Of a stretch of 64,000 nt of DNA, positions 50,465-63,500 are shown one piece after another. The stretch is taken from NCBI GenBank assembly GCA_000499405.2, contig HG738138.1:4514368-4578367 (forward strand), given 5' to 3'. The position numbers were made by a program, and so were the translations under genes. Position 1 is the stretch's first letter. Each line of letters starts with the position of its first letter. The notes below the pieces were generated by a model that was given only the letters and a program-made list of their open reading frames with translations, was not told the origin of the DNA and made no database searches. The stretch comes from Onchocerca volvulus (Eukaryota > Nematoda > Chromadorea > Rhabditida > Onchocercidae).

Positions 50465-53400
50465 ATGTTTCGTATGCGTCCTATAATTTTTACGGCTTCC
50501 GCACTGAGTGGTGTTGTGCTGTTCGTGTGTCTTATCACAATGGTATATATCAAAAGAGATGTTCAGGACGCTTACAGATCACTGGACGTCGAAATGCACA
50601 ACTTTAAAGTATTATCTTTTACTCTTATCTTGCGCTTCTGAGTTAATTTCAGTTACTTTAACTTTCAACAGTCATATCATGCTGTGAAATTTTCAATTTC
50701 CTTTGTTTATCTTTCTCACGTATGGTCGATAGCATGCATTCGTTTTACAAAACGATATTCTGAAGTACTTTATAGGTGATCACTGATGATTTATGGAATG
50801 ATCTAATAATACTCGGGCGAAATCCTCCAAAATTGCGCCGAAGAAGGCAGAATGAGAAGGCTTCAGATAGTATTCATCAAAATGGCGAAGGTACAGGCAG
50901 CACCTATCAGGCCACTGATTTAACAGACAAGTCTCTCTGATATGGCTGTTTATCATTCCTCAAAAAATTTTCTCTATGCTACTTTACGGAGCACACATCC
51001 AGTTGACTGTATCTTTGATTGATAAATTTGCTTATTCCAAAAAAAAAAAAAGAAGAAAAAGAAAAAAAGCAGATTCGTTAAAAAATAGATTCATTGCAAT
51101 AGCGAATATCTTTCACCATCCGTTACTGGGCATTCTGGCTGTTGATCAGCCATCAGTTGGGTAATTAGATTCTGAAATCACAACCAGTTAGACTAGCGAT
51201 AGCAAAACGATCCTATCCTTTCGCCGGTTTTTTCTTGATACCGAGAAAAAAGAAACAAAGGGCATAAAGTAAGCTGGTATGAAAGTAAGCAATTCAGCTT
51301 TCGAACTATCATATAAGGAGGATATAAAAAGCCTAGTTATTCAAATTTTCTAATTAATAAATGGATATTTTTTTATAAATTATAGACTAAAATTTTCTTC
51401 TATTTTTCAGAATTTTTATATAAAACTTATAAAATTGAAGGAGATAGCTATACGAAAAGTTCTCTGTCTGAGTTTTTCAAATCTCAACTGCTCTTTGTTT
51501 GCCCCGCATGAATTTGCCACATTCATTTCTATGAAACACTTTCTTTTTTCCTCTCCTTTGTCAAGAGATCGAAAAAAGACAGCGGAGCTGAATGAATTCC
51601 GAACATTGCTTGTCACTAGTACAGAAATCAATGTCCAAGAAATAAAATTTTTCATCTTTTAAAATCAATGCATAGTGGATTGTTTTGTATAATTTTTATT
51701 TTTTTGAATATCATTTAATGGCAAAAATTTTGATAATTTTACTTACCAGCTACTATTCATCTTTTGTAAATAAATGAATGGAAGAGTTATTATTAACTTT
51801 AGGAACACTGTACTTTTTATTTTTTTTAGCCTCATTTTTCTTAAAAATATTACAAAATGGCCATCCTTTTTAGACTTTTAAAAGCAGTTTGCACAATTAC
51901 AATCTTAATTCCACGTCATAAAGACAAACATCGAGTTCACATAGAGACGATATAATGAAGCATTTGCTAGATAACTGGTCTTTTCATTTTATTGTTTCAG
52001 GAATCTCCCAGAGCAAAGCATCATCAACCATTGGCAATCCTGACAGCCGGCACGATTCTCACGCATCCCCTCCTTCTATTTCACCTGTACAGGGTACTGA
52101 AAGTAATGTTTTGTTGGAATCCAACAAATTCAAATTAAATGATGACAGAAACAAAGGACTGGATCAGTTTTTCAAACCTTCCGGTTCAAATATAGATGGA
52201 AAACAGACAGCAAAAGCTTTTTTGCCAAGTGGACCGCAATTGGCCAGTATTTGCAGTAAGTTTAATTACATTTGATTGATGACAAAATTATTTTCATTCA
52301 GGTCTGACACTGGAGATTTTTTTCAATTGTCTTCAAAATTTTTGCAAACCAATTAGGCGTGAAAGTATTCAGAAAAGCGAAAAGATTAGATTTCTTCTTC
52401 ATTTATGGAGCATTTGCACTTTATGTTAGTACTTTCTTTCTTTAAAGTTATTGTGTTCTATCATTTTACAACTCATAACTGAAATTTTTGCCTTTATTAT
52501 TAATACTCCATCAGAAAACAATAGAAAAGAAAAGATGTGGACAGCTGGATTAGCATAGTATTAGACCATTAAAATATGCATAACTTGCTAAGATTCATTC
52601 AATTATTTGATATTCTCAGAATATAAGCCTCAAAAACTATCGCATTGTGAATTTAGCAACAGATCGCATTTGAACGTAACACTTTATTTTTTTATTAGTC
52701 ATTTAAGCAATCATTACAGAATGTGCTAAAGAAAACACTTGTCCAGCTGGACCACCAGGCCCAAAAGGTCCACCGGGACATGCTGGATTAGATGGTAGGA
52801 ATGGCATTGATGGGAAACCTGGCAAGGATGCCGAAAATATGTTATCGCTTCATGCTGAAGCGCCATGTTACCACTGTCCGCGAGGGCTTCCTGGCATTCC
52901 AGGAGCGGTTGGCAAGCCGGGGTTAAGAGGAATCGCAGGTGCAAGAGGTCGAAGCGGAGTTCCTGGAAGAAATGGACAACCAGGACCACCTGGTGAACCT
53001 GGACACCCAGGAGCTGTAGGTAAATGTAATCGTCGTTTGATTGGAAACAAAATGTACTGTTAGTTGATTGATCTTAAGTATCAAAAATTGATGAGAAATT
53101 TTATTCATTACTTACCAAAAATTTTTCTTGGATTATATTTCTCAATGGGTGTTGAATATTTCATGCTTGGAGATTTAATCGACATACTGAATACATCCAC
53201 TTTTATGGTCAAAAATGATGATAGTACAATTTGCAGTAGATTTCAGGTAAAGATGGTGAAATGGGTCCTCCAGGCTCCAAAGGTTTAGACATGCATCATT
53301 TAGTTGGTCGTCCCGGTCCCAAAGGATTAAGAGGACCACCAGGACCAGCAGGATCACCCGGCGACAAAGGTGCTGAGGGACAAACTGGTAAAGCTGGTCC

Positions 53401-53750
53401 ACAGGGTCAGCCAGGAAATCCTGGGCCTGCTGGCCCGTCTGGTCCGCAAGGACCAATGGGACCTGAAGGCGAAGAAGGAAGGCCTGGAAAAGATGCCGAG
53501 GTACTTTTTTGTTCTAGTTCAACTGATTTCGAGTTGGAGCATACTTTGAGTTATAATACTGTTTAAGAGTCACTATTCTTTTAAAATCAATCCTCAAAAG
53601 AGACCGATTCTTTATTTTCAGTACTGTCCATGTCCATCTCGGAAATCCGATATTACATATCATCGAAGTAAAGAGCAAAAAGCAACATATAACTACGGTG
53701 ACAACGACAAGAAATCAGTCAGCGATGGCCCTGCATATAGAAAACATTAA
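50465..53750 (+). CDS. Cuticle collagen
   Basis: Exons: 50465-50608, 50776-50890, 52001-52255, 52720-53019, 53247-53500, 53622-53750, in phase, 398 residues. The N-terminus ([20 protein letters not shown] and following) is a signal-anchor as in nematode cuticle collagens. RRRRQ in exon 2 is the expected subtilisin-type processing site. An unusually long non-collagenous Ser/Asn-rich spacer (all of exon 3, 85 residues) follows, then a CKC...C cluster, a first Gly-X-Y block ([13 protein letters not shown]), an interruption with CYHC, and longer Gly-X-Y blocks ([38 protein letters not shown]). The C-terminal domain begins YCPCPSR, the usual Cys pair for interchain disulfides. The first ATG has an in-frame stop upstream; the next Met (residue 4) is the alternative. 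Collagens of this type are secreted by hypodermis and stage-regulated at moults. Confidence 0.93.
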
Positions 53751-56141
53751 CGTTCTGCAACTGAGGAATAGGCTTACTCTCGATATTTTCCATGCAATCC
53801 CAACATTTTTCTCTTCCAAAGTTTATGATACCTTAATTACACAATATCTTGATATTTACTATGCGAAAAAATTACAGCACAAAGTTTTATCAGCAATATA
53901 ACGTGTTCTCAAACAGTGTAAAATTGTTGTTCAAAAAGAATGACATATCAGAACTCGTTTTTAATAGAAGAAATATAACGACTTTATACTTCTTTAAATT
54001 ATTGTTCACGTGAAGTACACGCAAGTGAATGCTGTAGCTTCATTAAACATCATTTTTAATTATCCCTTTATTAAGATCCATTCAACAATTTAAATATCGT
54101 AGTTAGATATTTAATTAACTATTAAAGCTTTTATTCTATCCTTATCACCAATATTGCAGTTCACAATTCTACCTGAAATATCGATTTATCGTTTTCCTAA
54201 TCCAGCATATTTTCTGTTAGCCTGATAGATATTGCGAGTTTTGTACGAACAGCATATTCAGTATAACTTCTGTTGCATTGATAAAATATTACCAGACAAT
54301 TCATTTTTCTCATTGCCATTGCTAAATTTTTTTTGTAGTATTTCTAAACACCATACTTAATGATAACAACAAGAACACCGAGCGTAAATATATTCAGTGT
54401 GTTAGCATATTAGGTCATCCCTATACTTTTTGTACTCATTAACATGACTTTTTACACTCATTAACATATACATACATATAATAATCACGAGGCAAATAAT
54501 CGTAAAAACTACCGGAATTCAACTTCAGTATTCACATCCTCATACTTATGAAAGCGCTATCGAAGATGGGCTAAATGCATTTCTTTCTACTTAATGAAGT
54601 TATTGAGGAAGAATTCGAACTTATTTTAAATTATGATAGCCTTTCTTGTTGAATTTGATAACTTTATCATTTTGTTTCAAATGAAATTTAATTTGGCGTT
54701 CACTAGAAAACTCTTCACAAATTTTAACAGGTCAAAGAGCTTTTCTCAATTATTAAGAAAATAATTTGCTGCTGTCTAATCTGAATTAAAATTACAATGA
54801 TTGGCATTTGGTTTTTTATTGTCATGAATCACATAAAATTATTTTATTTTTTGCGCGAATTTCATATTTAGAACACCTTTTTCAAATTTTAATTTCTGGA
54901 CTCGGCGGTTTATAAACTTTTCTTGATAAAAATAATGAGTAAAGGGTTTCATCAGCTCCTAACAGCTCGCATGCTGACACATTCCCTCATAATTTTACCT
55001 GACAGATTTGGCTGGATAAATTGTTATTTGCAGGAGACAAGTAATTGCCATTAAAAAAATTGTAACTGTCAGTGAAAAAAAAACATCCTTGCACCACCAG
55101 TTAGTTTCTATTACGAAAAACCATAAATATATTTCCAGGTCGATAAGATTAGATTAGGATGAAAAAATTGTTGAGTAATCCACGGAACTGAATAATCATA
55201 TGAAGATTTGCAATATAGTGATAAACTAAGTCACATATTCTGTACCTCTTTACAGCTATTGAATGAACCACAAATAAGGACCCAAAAGCGCGTTTATGAT
55301 ATAAACAAAAATGACAATAAAAGAGAACGCGAACGAAGTTACACATTTGAAAAATATCACAATAAATCAATAGCACAGAAATCTTAATAATTATAAATTT
55401 ACAATTCACTATATGCTAATTTTGATCAACAAAAGTGCTGCCAGACAATTAAAGCCAAAATCCAAAAACTTTTTATTATGCCTTTAGTAAATGCCTTTCA
55501 AAAGAAGTGTCAAAATTTAACTGTATTAGCAAGAAAATGCATAAATCTTCTGGACCTTTGAACCATCTACTTTTTATTCAATAATCAGTAATAAAACCAA
55601 GCAATACCTACTATAAGGTACAAAAAACTCCCAGAAAATTGCTGCATAGATGCATTGCTCTACTTTTGATATTATAAATACTCATTAACGCTACTGTTTC
55701 AAATTTAATTCTCAAGGAAAATGTGATCCACAATTTATTTTTAGAATCCCAAAGGAAATCTCGGCATAAGCAACTTGGGATTCGTGGATTGATATTAATC
55801 ACTGTTTCTATACCACTTTTGAAAAAGCAATGGAATATTCCCAGAAATAGTTTGAAATGCTTGATGAATATAAGTGAATATGCTTTTACATCTTAACTAA
55901 TAAATTATTTTTTGAAACTGAATAGATCTGTCAAAAACATAAGTAGGCAAACCTTCCGTTATATAACCGTGCTAAGAAATTAATTTGTTATCAAGTGCCC
56001 GACAAACACTAATCTAATATATATCAGTCTACTTCGAAGCCACATCTTCATCACCCTGACAAATGATGGCTTCACTATCATTACAAGTACATCAAAGCTT
56101 GGAATATTATTAATTGTGAAATTCTAAGAATATATTAAACT
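53751..56141. other. Intergenic DNA downstream of the collagen gene
   Basis: AT-rich. A minus-strand frame at 55611-55802 (including SCLCRDFLWDSKNKLWITF) has coding-like composition but no recognised family and no convincing splice partners; it could belong with the hydrophobic frame at 56142. Nothing else is supported. Confidence 0.4.
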
Positions 56142-56414
56142 TCACTTTTTCTGTAATCCGATCATAACACAGTTTGAACTTGTTAAAAACACGACACCAA
56201 TCAATAAAGCCAAGTTTAAGACTAATATGTCAATCTGACAAAAGTCTGGAGAAACAAAAAAGAACAGCAAAGTTATTTGAGAAAAAGCAAAAATTATGAT
56301 GATAAAGAAATAATCTGTCTGAATGCTGATGAAATCAACCACGGTGAGTTGAATGCGAAGTACCTGCAATAAAATAATAAAATAATCAAAAAGACAAAAA
56401 GATTTAGGATTCAT
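56142..56414 (-). CDS. Small hydrophobic membrane-protein-like ORF
   Basis: From ATG 56414 to TGA 56142 the minus strand encodes about 90 residues with about three strongly hydrophobic stretches (CLFDYFIILLQV; YFFIIIIFAFSQITLLFFFV; ILVLNLALLIGVVFLTS) and a basic end (GLQKK). An alternative reading uses the TTTTATTGCAG acceptor at about 56367 as the start of an internal exon, and a GTGAAG donor near the stop. T-rich DNA can give hydrophobic frames by chance, but the regular spacing of segments and the polar breaks are suggestive. No family recognised. Confidence 0.3.
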   Translation of the reverse strand: MNPKSFCLFDYFIILLQVLRIQLTVVDFISIQTDYFFIIIIFAFSQITLLFFFVSPDFCQIDILVLNLALLIGVVFLTSSNCVMIGLQKK

Positions 56415-57085
56415 TACAGAAAAGAACAACTGTTTGGCGCAATCGCTATCCCCGAAAAATTATAGCGTTCTTAGCTCAACAACCAAATATTTTTTCGAAT
56501 AATGATGTTTAGCGAGAATAACTTTCTAACAGTTATAATAGTTCCATCTTGATACTGTAATTGATATATCTTGAAAGTGAGTTACTTTAATTTTGTATCG
56601 AAAGACGGACTTCTCAGAATTTTGCCCAACCCATTTATGAATCTCAAGATACTACCAGTACTATATCTATAAACTGAACTTGAAGTAGCACTCAGAACTA
56701 GCAGAAATCAACAGAATGTCTTGGCTAAAATTTTTAAATTCCAACTGACTTACAAATAAAAAGCGAAGCCATAAATGAAAGTAAATTAAAAATTATGGAA
56801 AAGGCTGAGCCTCGGTCCAAGTAACGTTACCCATAACTATTTTGAGAAAAGAAATTAACTCGTTTCAAAAGTTCAAGATAACAGATGTAATTTCAACATT
56901 GACTAATTTAATGGAATAGCAATATCCTAAATTTCAGTTTATCGTTTTAATGCCTGATATAATATTGACAGTGACAGATATTTAAATTATAACTTCAATA
57001 AAACTAGAATAACAATTTCGAAATAAAATTTGATCAGTTAAGGTGAAAATTATTAAAACTGTACTCAGCTTTCGCTTGCCAATCT
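56415..57085. other. Intergenic DNA or intron
   Basis: AT-rich sequence with no recognised coding exon. It lies beyond the tentative last exon of the giant-ORF gene and could also be an intron of that gene if that exon is wrong. Confidence 0.35.
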
Positions 57086-57117
57086 CTAGCAATAAATGCG
57101 ATGTAATTCTTCATGAA
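57086..57117 (-). CDS. Tentative last exon of the giant-ORF gene
   Basis: A CAG acceptor before 57117 opens a phase-1 exon that, joined to the donor at 57507, gives VHEELHRIYC and a TAG stop. A similar VHEELH string occurs inside the giant exon near 57950, which makes this frame attractive. The upstream sequence is A-rich and lacks the usual TTTTCAG, so the exon is weakly supported. Confidence 0.3.
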
Positions 57118-57507
57118 CTGTTTTTTATATATTTTTTAATTCTAAACATGGTATAGTTTGTCGTAAATATGATATTTCATTATGAATTTATACCAAAATT
57201 TTGCTAGTAGCCTACAAAATCGTGACTACACATTTTCTACATTGTCTATTCATACGCTTAAACTATACTTACATAGAGTGCAACCGCAGTTTGGACAAAA
57301 CATCACGTTCACTGAAGCGTAAATTTCGAAAATCCAAACAGTTCATGAGTTAAGATTCTGTGTATATCCTAACTAAAGAATCGATGATGAACTTATATAA
57401 CAGACATCATGTATGAATGCAAACGAACATAGTGTCTTTTTTTTTTCATGTTACATAAATTGCATGTAGAAATATTTTAAAAATGTGAAACATTAAAAAT
57501 GAAGTAC

Positions 57508-60500
57508 CTGCAGATGATGAAGGAGCACTGCGATGAAGTGTTGTTCGCGTAACGTTCCCTTCTACATCCATAGTTTCAAATTCTTCTTCACGTTCCAAAT
57601 CACGTAAGCGATGCTCGTTTTCGGTCCCAGTAAACTGTACGTGACTAATAATTGGATCAGTTACACGTGTCAGAACCCTTCTTGAGATTATTTCTGCAGT
57701 ACCATCTTCATTGATTTGCATCGTTTCAAACGTTGTTAAAGTGGTCGGATAATCATGAAGCAGAGTTTTCAAATCACCAGCCAACGAATCTTTCTCATCT
57801 TCCTGATCTCCTTGATATGTACTCATCGTATCACCACTCAACAGTGCTTGTTTATCCTGGTTTGTTAATTCCACTACACTGACTCCCTCTAACATAGAAT
57901 CCTTCTCCAGAGGAATTATTTCAAGGGAATCATGCAACTCTTCATGTACTTTTTCAATGACTTCGTATTCAGTTAAATAACTTTCACCGCTTAATTCATT
58001 CTCTGTATGTACCGGTACAACATTAATTTCCAAAGAATCAATGCTCGTTCCCATTATTTCCGGAACAAAATTTTCAAAATCCCTTTCGATGCTGTCAGCC
58101 GGTGAAGCCATTGGTGTTGTCACTTGAGTAGTGTCTTCTTCAACTGGTATTGCTTTTATATCTGAGATGGAATCGTGTTCTTCTTCATCATCGTCTCTTA
58201 TACTCATCTCTTCGACCTCCGATTCTTCGCGTATATCTGATAGGATCATTACTTCATCCTGAGGGGAACCTTCGACTACGACCTCTTGCTCCAGCCTTTC
58301 AAATTCGGCTAAGGAACTTGTTGATCCATCAGCTTTTTTCAACTTCCCGGCAACGTACAGTTCCACTTCACTTCCACTAAGACTTGATTCACCTTTGTTT
58401 AATACGTCTCGCTCGATTCGCTCAAATTCCTGCAAACTTGTTTCAGAGACATTGTCGCTTGAAACCGTTTTGTATTTCCCAACCGTAACACTGATATCTG
58501 TTCCCTGGCCATTTGAAGACATGCTTCTTCCATTCAACGAATCCGCTTCTTCTGGTTCTTCGTCCACTGTTTCTAGTTCCGCTTCAACTGGATTTATTTG
58601 CTCGCTTTCTGACATATACGTTGGATACTCCTCAGATGATGACAATGAGGATTGCTTGGTCAATCCCACTTCCTGATCTTTTTCTACCCATGACATTTTC
58701 AACTCCGGTGTAAGTCGTTCAACAAATGTTTGAGGTTCATCATGTGAACTTTTTCGAGAACTGGTGCTGCTTCGACGTGATGTGCTAAATTTTTTACCAC
58801 TACTCCCACTTTTGATGGATATCTTATCAAGAGAATCCAATGAATCAGATTCGGTACATATAACTGTTTCAGAAGCCAACGTGACACCTGCAGCTTCATC
58901 TTCTTTTTCGACTGTATGAACAGTTCGTCCAGATAAATTAGAATAGTCTAAGAAATATTCTTTTTCGAAATTCATTGCTTTTTCATGCATTGATTCCTGA
59001 AAGATTGTAGGCTCAGGCACATCTCTTTCCCATGATGAAAATGTTTCGTCAGCAAGAATATCGTCTCCTGGAGCTTCTACAATAGAATCTAGAACTTTGA
59101 TTTCCACCTGGCGAACTTGGTCGATAGTTTTTCTGGAGCAATCAGATGCAGTAGCAACACCGATAATATTTTCATCTTCATCACCGAAACCCGGAGGAGT
59201 CGGAGAAACAGGTCGACCTGGATCCACATCGGGAACGAGTAGAACACCACTAGCAGATGTCAGTAAAATATCTTCCATGTCATCGTCGTCTTCAACAGAT
59301 ACAAGTTCAATATCAGTTATATCCGGACTAGAACGTTTCGAATCAAGAACATTTTCTTGTCTATTTAGTTCTTGTTCCTCATCTTGAGATGCAGTAAAAA
59401 GACGATCAGACTGCACTGGTGAGAGCATTGCAATCGGTGTCGCATTTTCTCGACGCTCTTCACTTATTTCTGAGAATCTACTGCTAGCTTCACTATTTGC
59501 TGTAGTGTATTCAGATTCCTGAGAATGATAGCCAGGAGCTGTGTCGAAAGTATCCTCCTGAGATGTAAGGCACGTTTCATATCCATTCTTTGATGTGGCC
59601 GTCGCTGTCTTATAGATGGATTCACTGCGTGATAAGCTTTCCACTGGCTTCATAATATCATCAACTATTTCTGCTGCCTGTTTATTAAGTTCTTCATTCC
59701 TTTCATCTTCGTTGAGTAAACTGCGTCCCTCTGGATGTTTTGATTTCTTCGCTTCTTCTCCAAGCATTTTTATCTTCTTCTTTAAATCGGATTCGTAATC
59801 TGCTTCATATTCATCTTGAACGTGGGATACACATTTTCCAATAGTGGGTTTTACCTCGCTGGGCGGTGATTTACTATCACTGTGTTTTCCAATTAAGGAA
59901 TCTAGGTTATAGCTACTGCTGCTTCTGCTCGTTGTTTGGTCTAATTTTCCCAGGCTTTCGTCAATTAAATGCTCCGCATTAGCTTCGAGATCGGTGCCAC
60001 GGGCAATTTTTGTTTCCTCATCCATTTCAGATGATCCTTTCTCAATCTTTTGCCTTGATGATGGCGCTTCTATCAACGTCAGCAATTCTTCAGAAAAAAC
60101 AACCTCTGAAGTAGATTCAGGCATCGCTTCTACTTTCCACTTCATATCATCATCTCTTATGCTCTCCATTTCAAATACATCCTTTTTTGTTTCTCGATAC
60201 TTTTCTTTTGCTGGATGACTAAATTTATTATTAATAATCTCTTCTTCAGCCCATTGCTGAGCAACAACCGCAGCTCCTTCTGGCGACTCAATTCTTCTGC
60301 CCACCTCTTTCAGTGATTCCGTTTGAGTATCTTCGACACAGGTAGGTAAAAAAGATGTGGATGCATCTTCTTCAGCCTCTTCCTTCTTTGACAATGTAAA
60401 TTCGTGGCATTCTTTTTGTTCAGCAGGAAATTTTTTTTCATAAATATATTTGTCTGAAACATTCGAAAGAGTCACATTTTGTTCAGTTTCCACTTCAACA

Positions 60501-63500
60501 GCTCTTCCTTCTTTTACTGTTAACTGCAGTTGTTTTCCTGAAACAGTTTCCTCGCTTTCGTTGCCCTCTATTTGTTTCCAAAGCACATCATTTACTTCGT
60601 TGTAAATTACTTTTGGATCACTTGGTTCTGCAAAAGCTTCCGCGCTTGAAATAATTAGCTTTTCCGAGCTTTCTTTATAACCATGACGAGACATCTTTTT
60701 ATCCTCTTTTATTTTTTCCATGCTGTTGTTGGAAGCATCAAATGAAGAACTTCTGAGAAAACTTTTCTGATCTTCGACCATCGGGATTATTTCTATAGAC
60801 CGGGAAGCTGCTAAAGCTTCTGAATTTGCAAATACAGCTGCTGCTCCACTTTCCATTGCTTTTGCAGGAGCAAAAAAATCTTCTTTAAAGGATTCTTCAC
60901 CTATCGATCGTTGTGACAATTTGTGTTCATCAGATCCTTTTTCCAAAACGTGAGTATCTTCGCTTTGCTGAGGAACTGCTGGGAAAATTTCGTCACCATC
61001 TAAAAATGTCTCTGACGCCACGTGCTTTTCTGCCTCCTTTCCTTGATCTGATACAAGAATCTTTCTTTGTTTTTCCATTGATGATTTACAAGAACTTGAA
61101 GTGGTCATTCTATTATGAACATCTCCTTCGAGGTTTTCTTCTTCAAACGAAGTTAGTAGATCATGTTTAGCAGTTAGATTTTTAGGAAATCCTTCTTTTA
61201 CTGGGAGCGATTTTTTATCATCACTGGCAGAAACACTAAAAGATTGTTGGGGTATCGTGATATCACCACTAATTTCGTTTGTTTCTAGTTCATCATTCCA
61301 CAGCGTTTGTGCCTCTTTCGTTGATTCCAAATCACCGTCTATGGCTGTTACTCCCTTCTCAGATCCTTTTTGATCACGATTCATCATTTCTGATGATAAT
61401 ATATCAACATTTTCTTCTAGCTTTTCGCTTCTGGCTAGCTCTGACATCTGTTGCCCTTGAATGGCAAGCTCATCTTGATTTTCCTTTCCAGATTTCAGCC
61501 ATTTTTGTGGAGTCAATGACTCCATGGAAATATTTCTCTCAGTTTTATTTTTTCCTAGTTTAAAACGATATGTCGAGAATGATTCAGGTTCTTCTTTATC
61601 CACTTCAGATACTTTCGTCGTGAATCGCTCCTCGAACTCTTTATCGTGCTCAATTAATTTTTCTATTTTCGCTGCTGATTCCCTCATCAATTTATTCGTT
61701 TTCAATTTTTCTGAAGTCATTTCAGATCCATCCGTCGGTTTTTCCCATTTCGCAGATTTAAATTCCGAATAGCTTTCATCGCCATCGCTACCTGGATCAA
61801 TATTTGATTTTTCACTTTCTTTTGTTACATTTTCAGTTGCTCTTTCTTCCTTTATTATAATATTAATCGTATCTTTGCTCGGATACATTATTAGCTGTTC
61901 CGCGTCGGGAAATTTTTGTTTTTCTAGCCCTGTTTTCTCATCAGTGCCTTCTTTTTCTTCCGGCGTCCATGATATATCGACAGTCAGTTCATGAGGATGT
62001 TTAGCTTCTGTCGAGAAAGGTTTCACTTTTTCATCAATTTTACGACCTGTGAGTAGATGGCTTGTTCCGTCCAAGTTATCTTCATACGATGTTCCCTCTT
62101 CTGATATTAGCTTATCAAAACTTATTCCTTTATTTTCTACTAATCCAATGTCTGATGTCGATGTTATCATTGGTTGATTTTCATAGTTTTCTGGCACCTC
62201 TATCTGCAAGTCTTCCTTGAATAGTATCTCTGTCTGCATGCTTTCGCTGAGATTTTCTGCTGAAACTCGGTCCTTGCAACTATTTTCGGAAACGTTGTAC
62301 AAGTTTTCAGGAAGCGAAATATTCATCTGCTCATCCGCAGAAATAAAAAGAGCACTCTGATCAGCTGGAGATGGCGAATTCAGGGCTGTATAATACAGTT
62401 TATCCTGTGCATTCGGCGTGCTCATTTCTGATTCAGATTCACCCAATTTGATCAAACTTTTTTGATAAGTTTCAACTACAAAAGGTATAGTTGTTTCCTT
62501 GCTATCTACTTCTTCTTCATCTTTCTGTTTTGGTTCATTTAGATCCTTAGTTGGAATGTAATCGGTTCCTTTTTTAAGATTTAGTTCCTCTGCCACCGTT
62601 TCTTGCATCAAAGCAGCTTCAACACACTTTTCAGTAGCTGCTGGCGATGTAAACTGTAGGTAATCTATATCAGGAAGTTGCTCGATCGATGTCTCCCCTA
62701 AATCGTTTTTCACAATATAATCAGAAACCTTTGATATGCCGAGGTCCGTCAAATCAGCAGGGGCCAAAATGATTTCTCTAGCAACCGTTGCAGTTTCCTT
62801 CGAAAGTTTCAAAGGCTTTTGGGATTGGTCTGCAAATCTGTCATCTCGAATTTCTGTCCATTGTTGATCTTTCAACGGATCTTCCTTCACACTTAATTTT
62901 CTAGCCTTTGCATCGCTATTTGTCTTATTATGCTCCACGTTTGTAATAATGTTACTGTATTCTTGGATTTGATCCAAAAATAGACTAGGTTCCTGAGATA
63001 CTTCCATCTTTCGTTCTTTTTTAAATTTCTTCTTCGGTGATAGTGATGTAGATTGCTCCGATGCAGCTACTGAATCAGACCTGGACAGATTCCATTCTTC
63101 CACCTTTTGGGTTCCAACAGTTGGTATCACTCCTGTACAAGTGATGTTTTCTTCTAACTGATGCTCTAGTAGCTTTTCCATATCATCTTGTATTTCATTT
63201 AACGATTCCTGCGTCTGTTGCGGTGTGATTTCCTTTTTGCTCACCCGCATAGCTTCCTCTTCTTTCGTCTGTAGCCCTTTTTCTGTCAGATTAGATATTG
63301 ACTTACCCATTTTCTGCAAATCTTTGTCTTCTGTTTTCCATTGTTTCGCCTTAGTTCCAGTCATATCATCTTTTCCATGTGCCGGATGACCAACTACCAA
63401 ATCTGTAAACGAAACTTCACTTGAAATCAATTCATCTCTAAGAAATGGTTTCCTGTCTTTACATTCTTCCTTCGCTTTCGCTGATGGAAGTTCAGCAGTT

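Noticed and set aside
52726..53456. Minus-strand Pro-rich frames opposite the collagen
   Set aside because: Complement of Gly-X-Y repeats; not independent genes.
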